Positions 50,528 to 56,129 of a DNA stretch of 56,129 nucleotides are shown here, piece after piece. The DNA comes from a bacterium (GTDB lineage: Bacteria > Vulcanimicrobiota > Vulcanimicrobiia > Eremiobacterales > Eremiobacteraceae): NCBI GenBank assembly GCA_902812405.1, contig CADDZI010000008.1, positions 1-56,129 on the forward strand, given 5' to 3'. Under the pieces are notes generated by a model that was given only the letters and a program-made list of their open reading frames with translations, searched no databases and had not been told where the DNA came from. Numbering within the stretch: position 1 is the first letter of the stretch; each line of letters opens with the position of its first letter. Made by a program: the position numbers and the translations under genes.

Positions 50528-52252
50528 ATGAGCCAGGATAGGTCCGCGCTCCCGCCCGAGGTCGACGGGAGTTCTCTTTGGGTGCCTGCACCCGATCTCG
50601 ATGAGCTCCGGTCTGAATACGACGACCTGCGCGCCGGCTGGCAGGCGGCACGCGACGCCCAGGCGCGCTACGACGTCTTTCGCCGTTGGGATGTACTGCG
50701 GCGCCGGCTGGCGACCTGGCAGGCGCTTGCCCGGCTGCGCTTTGACCAGCAGACGACCGACCCCCAGCGCAAGGCCGCGCGCCACCTTGTTGACGAGATG
50801 TCCCCCAAGCTGATGGCGCTGGACGATGCGATGAAGCGCCTGGTGCTGGACAGCCCGGGCCGCGCCGACCTCGAGGCGCGCATCGGGCGGCACGTGACGG
50901 CTCTATGGGAGTGCGAACTGTCGACCTTTTCTCCGGAGATCGAGGAAGACCTGACGCGCGAAGCACGACTGGAAGCCGAGTACACGGCGCTCCTTGCGGG
51001 AGCGCGGCTTGCATTCGAGGGCGAGACGCTCAACCTGGCGGGCATCGAGCCGTACACCCAGAGCCCGGATCGCGACACGCGCTACCGTGCGCTGCAAACG
51101 AAGTGGGCATTCTTTGCTGCCCACGGTGAGGAATTGGACCGTATCTTCGACGACCTGGTCAGGGTACGCCACGCCATGGCGCGGCGCTTGGGATTTTCCA
51201 GCTTCACCGAGCTTGCCTACCGGCGCCTCAATCGTCTGGACTACGGTCCGGCGGCGGTTGAGGGCTATCGCCAGTCCATCGCGCGGGATGTCGTGCCGCT
51301 GGCCGCCGACGTCGTTGCGCGGCGCGCCAAACGGTTGGGCATTCGCACGCCCATGTACTGGGACGAAAGCCTGAGCTATCCGGGCGGCAACCCGGTCCCA
51401 AGCAGCCGGGGCCCGGCGCTGGTCGAAGCTGGACGCGGCGTCTTCACCGCGATCCATGAAGACATCGGCCGCCTGTACGGATGTATGGTCGACCGCCGCC
51501 TGCTCGACCTGGCAAGCCGCGACGGCAAGGCTCTGGGAGGATATTGCACGTCGTTTCCTGCGTACGGCGTTCCGTTCATTTTTGCCAACTTCAACTGCAC
51601 GCACGATGACGTGCACGTACTCGTCCACGAGATGGGTCACGCCTTTGCGGATTACGAGAATGCACACCGTCCCGTGTACGACGAGATCACGCCCACCCTG
51701 GAGGCGGCGGAAGTCCACTCGATGAGCTTGGAGTACTTGGCATGGCCGCAGTACGAGCTGTTCTTCGGTGCGGATGCCGCACGCTACCGGCGTCAGCACC
51801 TGGAAGACGCGATCCTCTTCTTACCCTACGGCGCGGCCGTCGATCACTTCCAACACCTCGTCTATGCCCACCCCGACGCCGGCCCGGCGCAGCGTCACGA
51901 GATGTGGCGTCAGGTGGAGCGCACGTACCTGCACTGGCGGCGCTACGGCGACTGCGCGTACCTGGCGCGTGGCGGCCTATGGCAGGCCAAGATGCACGTC
52001 TACCAGGTTCCGTTTTACTACATCGACTATACGCTGGCGTTGACGTGTGCGCTGCAATTGTGGTCGGTCTCCTTACGGGATTACCGTGAAGCCGTCGGCC
52101 GGTACGTCGGGTTGTGCCGGCGCGGGGGCGAGGCGCCTTTCACGGACCTCGTGCGCAGTGCGGGGCTGACCTCACCGTTCGAGGAACATGCGCTGCGCGC
52201 GGTCGGCGCGCAGGCGAAAACGGTCCTGGCGGCCACCGAGACGGCGGCCTGA
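50528..52252 (+). CDS. M3 family oligoendopeptidase-like peptidase
   Basis: 574 residues from ATG 50528 (the open frame starts at 50498). The gluzincin motif is HVLVHEMGHAFADYENAHRP (His367, Glu368, His371), followed by EAAEVHSMSLEYLAWPQYEL with the third ligand Glu. The N-terminal half is helical with many charged residues (FSPEIEEDLTREARLEAEYT), matching PepF-type folds. There is no signal peptide, so it is probably cytosolic. It would cut short peptides. It is 135 bases downstream of dnaE2, in a gap with no clear terminator. Confidence 0.9.
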   Translation: MSQDRSALPPEVDGSSLWVPAPDLDELRSEYDDLRAGWQAARDAQARYDVFRRWDVLRRRLATWQALARLRFDQQTTDPQRKAARHLVDEMSPKLMALDDAMKRLVLDSPGRADLEARIGRHVTALWECELSTFSPEIEEDLTREARLEAEYTALLAGARLAFEGETLNLAGIEPYTQSPDRDTRYRALQTKWAFFAAHGEELDRIFDDLVRVRHAMARRLGFSSFTELAYRRLNRLDYGPAAVEGYRQSIARDVVPLAADVVARRAKRLGIRTPMYWDESLSYPGGNPVPSSRGPALVEAGRGVFTAIHEDIGRLYGCMVDRRLLDLASRDGKALGGYCTSFPAYGVPFIFANFNCTHDDVHVLVHEMGHAFADYENAHRPVYDEITPTLEAAEVHSMSLEYLAWPQYELFFGADAARYRRQHLEDAILFLPYGAAVDHFQHLVYAHPDAGPAQRHEMWRQVERTYLHWRRYGDCAYLARGGLWQAKMHVYQVPFYYIDYTLALTCALQLWSVSLRDYREAVGRYVGLCRRGGEAPFTDLVRSAGLTSPFEEHALRAVGAQAKTVLAATETAA

Positions 52253-52264
52253 AGCGACGACTGC

Positions 52265-52852
52265 GTGCGGCGCATGCTCAAGAACCGTATCCGGGAGAGT
52301 GTCATGCAATCTGGAAGGCGTGGGCGGAGAGGAAGCGCCGAAAGCGCACGGCCGGTGGAGCGTCTGACGGTCGATCTCTCGGCCTATCCCGATCTCGTCG
52401 TCATCTATCTGGGAATGCGGGTTCGAACCTGGGCCGGGCTGAAGACGCTTCTGGGGTTCGGACCAAAGATTGCTGCAAGCGTCGCGCAACGGCCCGACGG
52501 TCTGCTCGTCCACGAGAACTTCGTCTTCTCGCTATTCCCGCCGCATGTCGGCATGCGCCAGTACTGGCGAAATTTTGATGCGCTCGAACGCTGGGCCCGC
52601 AGCGAGCCGCACAGGGTGTGGTGGCAGAAATTTGTCAAGGATTCCGGAGGAACCGGTTTTTGGCATGAGACGTACCTGGTACGCGGGGGGTTCGAAGCCG
52701 TCTACCTCGACGTCAAGACAAGGATCGGTTTCGCGAGTTTCGCGCCGGTACAACCCGCCCAGGGGTCCATGTTCTCCGCCCGCCAACGGTTGCGCCTGAC
52801 GGAGTCGGAGCGTCCCGGAGAGGGGGTGGCGTCCGTTCGCAGCCCGGGATGA
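52265..52852 (+). CDS. DUF4188 family protein (putative monooxygenase-like)
   Basis: 195 residues. The core VVIYLGMRVRTWAGLKTLLG, FGPKIAASVAQRPDGLLVHE, GMRQYWRNFDALERWARSEP and HRVWWQKFVKDSGGTGFWHE is strongly typical of DUF4188, which has an antibiotic-biosynthesis-monooxygenase-like ferredoxin fold. The reaction and substrate are unknown. The N-terminal 30 residues (MRRMLKNRIRESVMQSG) are extra and the start may be at a later ATG (52304). It follows the M3 peptidase by 12 bases. Confidence 0.85.
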   Translation: MRRMLKNRIRESVMQSGRRGRRGSAESARPVERLTVDLSAYPDLVVIYLGMRVRTWAGLKTLLGFGPKIAASVAQRPDGLLVHENFVFSLFPPHVGMRQYWRNFDALERWARSEPHRVWWQKFVKDSGGTGFWHETYLVRGGFEAVYLDVKTRIGFASFAPVQPAQGSMFSARQRLRLTESERPGEGVASVRSPG

Positions 52853-52865
52853 GGATGCGCCGCGC

Positions 52866-52961
52866 CCGCGCTGTCCTGGACCCTGCATTTCAAGCGTGCC
52901 ACCCGCCGCCAGCACCCGCGCACGAGCCGCGTCCGCGCTGTCCCGGACCCTGCATTTCAAG
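52866..52961. repeat. Pair of 29-bp direct repeats
   Basis: Copies lie at 52866-52894 and 52933-52961, beginning CCGCGCTGTCC and ending GACCCTGCATTTCAAG. They differ at one base (T or C at the twelfth position) and are 67 bases apart start to start. They sit in the non-coding gap between convergent genes. With only two copies and a 38-base spacer this is not a CRISPR array. It may be a dispersed intergenic repeat family. Confidence 0.75.
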
Positions 52962-53012
52962 GTTTCCGAACGGCTGACAGAGGCTGGGCAAAAGCTGCGC
53001 GCTCGTCACGTT

Positions 53013-53327
53013 TTAGTTGCCGGGTGGCGAGGTCCGTTTGCGGCGCAGCTCGGGATCGAACTGCGCCCGGTGGGCTTCCATGGCCGCCTGGTGCTCGGCC
53101 ACGGCCCGCGCGTGCGCCTTTTCCGCGTCCGACACCTTGCTGCGGGCAAGCGCATCCGCGGCGGCGCAATCGGCACGCGCGCGAAGCAATCTCGTCGCCA
53201 ACCGCACGACACCGACTGCGACCACCCCGAGCGCGGCCCCCGTCCAGCCGTTCCAGCGATAGCCGGCATAGGCCGCAAAAGCGAAGACGAGCAACCACAG
53301 CATCCTCAGGGTCTCCCAGGCGAGCAA
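53013..53327 (-). CDS. Small membrane protein at the end of the pilin operon
   Basis: 104 residues. Two hydrophobic stretches (MLWLLVFAFAAYAGYRWN and WTGAALGVVAVGVVRLATRL) are followed by a charged helix likely to be a coiled coil (DALARSKVSDAEKAHARAVA). It ends RRKRTSPPGN. I do not recognise it. It lies 61 bases downstream of the prepilin gene on the same strand, so it may be part of that operon. Confidence 0.65.
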   Translation of the reverse strand: MLAWETLRMLWLLVFAFAAYAGYRWNGWTGAALGVVAVGVVRLATRLLRARADCAAADALARSKVSDAEKAHARAVAEHQAAMEAHRAQFDPELRRKRTSPPGN

Positions 53328-53388
53328 AGGTGCTCCGATACGGGTATCGGCAAGCGGGTGAGCGGGCGAGAGCTACGCGGCACTGCCT

Positions 53389-53904
53389 TTACCACGGGGA
53401 AGGATCGATCAGAGTGCCGGTGAGGAGATCCAGCCGAATGGTGGCGGACCGACTGGCGTCGCGGGACACGAGGGTGAGGACCAAGATGCCATGTTGCGTC
53501 ACCGGGGATCCGGCCACGAGATACTGGGCGCTGCCGTTGCTGGCAAACAGCAACGGCGTGTGAGGGTCGAGCGGGCCGTCCAACCTGACGCCGGTGAAGG
53601 TGCGATGGATGAGGAGACGGCCCAGGGTGGATTGGGGATCCGCCCAGCGCGGGCGCCCGAGGTAGCCGTCGTAGGTCAGAGGATCGACAGACTCGATGAT
53701 GAGTGAAGCACCCTGGCGGCCGTCTGCGTTCTGTGCGGCGCGCGACAGCCAGGCGACGTCGGCTGCAAGGGTGATCGCCGCGTCGCGGGATGCCCGTGAG
53801 GCCGCGTACTGCCGGTAGGCGGGAATCGCCAAGCCTGCCATGAGAAGGCCAAGGATGCCGACAGCAGTCAACGTTTCCAGCAGCGTGGCGCCGCGCGAGC
53901 TCAT
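53389..53904 (-). CDS. Type IV prepilin-like protein (GspH/PilE type)
   Basis: 171 residues. The class III leader is very short (SSRG), cut before ATLLETLTAVGILGLLMAGL, with Glu5 of the mature protein present as in pilins. The rest is a small beta-rich globular domain (VDPLTYDGYLGRPRWADPQS). It is likely a minor pilin or pseudopilin processed by PilD. The ATG overlaps the stop of the preceding PilX-like gene (ATGA). Confidence 0.85.
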   Translation of the reverse strand: MSSRGATLLETLTAVGILGLLMAGLAIPAYRQYAASRASRDAAITLAADVAWLSRAAQNADGRQGASLIIESVDPLTYDGYLGRPRWADPQSTLGRLLIHRTFTGVRLDGPLDPHTPLLFASNGSAQYLVAGSPVTQHGILVLTLVSRDASRSATIRLDLLTGTLIDPSPW

Positions 53905-54704
53905 GGCAGAATGCCGCCCGCTCCGGCGTTGCCGTCGTACCAGGTCTGCGAACGGAAGTTGTCGGCCGAGGCCGGGGAACCCGACCCCGAGCGGACGCGC
54001 GCGAAAATGCGCAGATCGGTGGCCGCCGGCCCGCCCACCTGGCCCGCGGGATCACCGGGCGAGTCGGGTTCTTCCAGTCCACCCCCGTCGATTTCCCCGA
54101 CGATCTCGGAGTAGGGCGCCAGGTGATGAAAGGTGCGCAGCAGGGTCGTGACGGTGCGGGCGGCAACCGGGGTGCCGTTGACGATGACGGTCGCAGCTGC
54201 GGTGACCTGCACCGGCTGTTCGGCGATGACCGGGTTTTCCTGCAAGTTGATGTCAAGGTGATCCGACTGCGGGGATGTGCCGGGTAACGCAAGACTCACC
54301 CGAACGTCGGCCGAGGTCTGCCGGTCCAATCTGAAGCGCAGGGTACTGTGCGCCGCCGCGAGGTCCAGCAGGACCGCTTGCAGGTCTCCGGCATGTTGCG
54401 CGAAGAGAGCACGCACCCAGGCCGCTCCGGCATCCGCTGCGGCCGTCGCCTGTAGGGAGCGTGCCTCCTCGAGAGCTTTGCGCATGCGGACGGTGCCGAC
54501 GTCGACAACCACAGCGACGAGCGCGGCCAGCAAAAGAATGGCAAAGAGAGTTGCAATCAAGGCGATGCCTCTGTGGGTGCCGTGATCGTGATGCAAAGAG
54601 CCGCCCGTCCTCAAAGCGCGTACGTCAGCGGCCGTCCGAGGCCCTACAGACTGTGTTGCCCCCCGCGCCGGCCGATATCCAACCCGCATGGACGCAGCGT
54701 TCAT
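53901..54704 (-). CDS. PilX/PulK-like minor pilin component
   Basis: 267 residues, starting by ATGA overlap with the upstream fusion gene. A 45-residue leader ends at HRG, followed by the hydrophobic helix IALIATLFAILLLAALVAVV, as in PilX and related minor pilins that lack Glu5. A long helix follows (MRKALEEARSLQATAAADAG), then a large beta domain (LHLAPYSEIVGEIDGGG region near residue 205). It is probably part of the tip or initiation complex of a type IV pilus. The long leader is unusual and the true start may be internal. Confidence 0.75.
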   Translation of the reverse strand: MNAASMRVGYRPARGATQSVGPRTAADVRALRTGGSLHHDHGTHRGIALIATLFAILLLAALVAVVVDVGTVRMRKALEEARSLQATAAADAGAAWVRALFAQHAGDLQAVLLDLAAAHSTLRFRLDRQTSADVRVSLALPGTSPQSDHLDINLQENPVIAEQPVQVTAAATVIVNGTPVAARTVTTLLRTFHHLAPYSEIVGEIDGGGLEEPDSPGDPAGQVGGPAATDLRIFARVRSGSGSPASADNFRSQTWYDGNAGAGGILP

Positions 54705-56128
54705 GGAAGGGGGCTTGCGGATACCGGCTGGGGCGGCGTGACCGGCGGTCCGACCATCGTGATCGCCTGCGCCAGGCTGGTGCCCGCCGCATCCGCGACG
54801 CGAACCTGAAGTTGGAACAGATCTGCGGTGAAGGACGGCATGACGTCAACCTCAACGGCGAACCCCTCGATGCGGGTGGAGAGCGTCTGCGGCTCGATGT
54901 GCGTGCCGTACGCCAACGCGGCCTCTTCGTCGACCAAGACGTTATGGGCCACCTGGACGGCATTTTCATGGCGGGCGGCTACCCGTTCGGCGTGCGCCGC
55001 CGCGACGAGGGCTGGCAGAAGCGCCCCCACGGCGACCAGCGCAAACAACGCCGTGGCGATCACGGATTCGATGAGTGTGAATCCGGCCAGAGACGAGCGG
55101 CGCGTCGGATTGGGCCGGGCCGGAAAGCGGCGCGCCACAATGACGGCACGAGGAACGTCGGGGTGCGTGATGCGCAAAAAAGCCGCCGAACGCTGGACGA
55201 GAACGCGGCGGTTGAAGAACGCGGCCCCCACGCGGTACGTCCGCCCGTCGAACACAAGCAACCCCTCGGGCGATACGAAGACCGTGATGCCGACATCTCG
55301 CCAGCCACGGGGATCCTCCGCTACGAACTCGCACAGACGCTCGATCCAGAGATCGCGACGCAGCCACAAGACCAGCAGCAAACCGGCGCCGAAAAAGAGC
55401 GCAAGCCACGTCAGCCGGTGCCGTGCAAGTGCGCCGGCCGACGGCCACAGGGGCGCGGCTGCCGTCGCCGGGGATGAGCGGTTACCCAAGACTGACTGGG
55501 GAGCGGGTGCCACAGGCGCCGCGTGCAGCGCGGGTTGCACCTCGTAGCGCTCGACGAGAAAGGAGGCGACGGGAGCGCCCCCCACGAGGCGGACAATGGA
55601 CGTGGGCAGGAGGACACCGGCGATTGTCCGCCACCCGGCGTAGGCAAAAGATACTCCCGCCGTCGATTCGTCGTCCGCAATACCCGCGACGGCATCGCCG
55701 CCGGGTACGAAGAAGACGCGAAAGCCGGCATCCGCGATCCACTCACCGGCTTGGGGGCCCGCCGTCAGATGCGTCCGAGCCGCCTGACCAAGGACAGCCA
55801 GCCATGAATTGACCAGCTCGTCGGGCATCAGAGGGTCGTCAACGTAGAGAGTCTGGCCTGCGTTTCGGATCCAGGACCGGTCACCCGACAGGTGTACCGC
55901 CAGCGATCCCTCATCGGTTTCTTCGAGCGTCCAACCGTGGTCGTCGGCGGTGAAGACACCGTTGACGGCATGCCGGTCGTCCTGGGTGGCACGAGCGACA
56001 TACGCAATCCGGCCGCGGAAAGACTGCAAGGTCGTCCACAGCGCCGGTACGTCGGCCGCCTGCGCGAGGCACGGCGCGGCGGCAAGCATAAGCGTCAAAA
56101 ACGCCGCACAGAAGGGGCGTCCGCGCAA
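54701..56128 (-). CDS. Fusion: exported LolA-like domain, membrane helix and internal type IV prepilin
   Basis: 475 residues, possibly continuing beyond the window (the first codon seen is TTG). Order: a signal peptide (residues 1-25, FLTLMLAAAPCLAQA); a LolA/LppX-like beta domain (about 26-200, DHGWTLEETDEGSLAVHLSG); a membrane helix (240-257, WLALFFGAGLLLVLWL); a small domain (260-330, GITVFVSPEGLLVFDGRTYR); then a prepilin signal at 349-354, AG followed by FTLIES, with the pilin helix and a PilV-like domain to the end. An internal GTG at 55138 would yield a normal 19-residue prepilin leader. Confidence 0.75.
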   Translation of the reverse strand: MRGRPFCAAFLTLMLAAAPCLAQAADVPALWTTLQSFRGRIAYVARATQDDRHAVNGVFTADDHGWTLEETDEGSLAVHLSGDRSWIRNAGQTLYVDDPLMPDELVNSWLAVLGQAARTHLTAGPQAGEWIADAGFRVFFVPGGDAVAGIADDESTAGVSFAYAGWRTIAGVLLPTSIVRLVGGAPVASFLVERYEVQPALHAAPVAPAPQSVLGNRSSPATAAAPLWPSAGALARHRLTWLALFFGAGLLLVLWLRRDLWIERLCEFVAEDPRGWRDVGITVFVSPEGLLVFDGRTYRVGAAFFNRRVLVQRSAAFLRITHPDVPRAVIVARRFPARPNPTRRSSLAGFTLIESVIATALFALVAVGALLPALVAAAHAERVAARHENAVQVAHNVLVDEEAALAYGTHIEPQTLSTRIEGFAVEVDVMPSFTADLFQLQVRVADAAGTSLAQAITMVGPPVTPPQPVSASPLP

Positions 56129-56129
56129 T

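Noticed and set aside
52866-52961. Direct repeats as a CRISPR array
   Set aside because: Only two copies, with no further spacing pattern and no cas genes in the window.

Overview
This is a GC-rich bacterial chromosome segment, mostly housekeeping, with about 60 protein genes, one tRNA, and a few cis-regulatory elements. GTG and TTG starts are common, and many neighbouring genes overlap by 4 bases (ATGA or GTGA). I place the organism among free-living Terrabacteria-type lineages. My best guess is Candidatus Eremiobacterota (WPS-2) or a relative, at low to moderate confidence. The reasons are high GC, a Gram-positive style SOS box (CGAAC-N4-GTTCG) in front of imuA-imuB-dnaE2, a K+-independent H+-pyrophosphatase, GatCAB, a WhiG/FliA-type sigma factor paired with a BldC-like HTH protein, and type IV pilins. 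No rRNA or marker tree is available here to confirm this.

Region 1 (1-3.85 kb) is the translation and transcription core: the end of EF-Tu, rpmG, tRNA-Trp, secE, nusG, rplK, rplA, an L10 leader with an attenuator, rplJ and rplL. rpoBC does not follow. Region 2 (3.85-10.5 kb) holds an exported M48 peptidase, a peptide-binding lipoprotein, the membrane pyrophosphatase hppA with a strongly structured leader, a lone DppB-type permease, and a patchy stretch with one conserved small orphan gene. Region 3 (10.8-29.85 kb) runs almost entirely rightward: an FHA protein, the BldC-like protein and sigma factor, ftsY, recA-recX, pgeF, a two-component pair, a GH125 mannosidase, purA, two small genes resembling flagellar/type III FliJ and FliO, a 23S rRNA methyltransferase, gatCAB, mutS2 and tyrS.

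Region 4 (29.8-39.4 kb) has hslO, aroQ, HU, a GNAT/transglutaminase-like pair, small membrane and secreted proteins, an overlapping five-gene unit (RNase HI-like, beta-flower-like, M55 D-aminopeptidase, membrane-anchored unknown, polysaccharide deacetylase), and a Nudix plus Fe-S PD-(D/E)XK nuclease pair. Region 5 (39.4-44.5 kb) has a large secreted metzincin-type protease (DUF5117/DUF4953-like), a GH44 lipoprotein and a truncated CDF-like membrane protein. Region 6 (44.5-50.4 kb) is the SOS mutagenesis cassette imuA-imuB-dnaE2, with a LexA box lying exactly in the promoter spacer. Region 7 (50.5-56.1 kb) has an M3 peptidase, a DUF4188 protein, a pair of 29-bp direct repeats, and a leftward minor-pilin operon. 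The first gene of that operon is an unusual fusion of an exported LolA-like domain, a membrane segment and an internal prepilin signal.

The items I would look at first are the prepilin fusion, the histidine kinase with what looks like a decayed GGDEF domain, the hppA leader structure, the FliJ/FliO-like pair behind purA, and the promoter architecture of the imu cassette.
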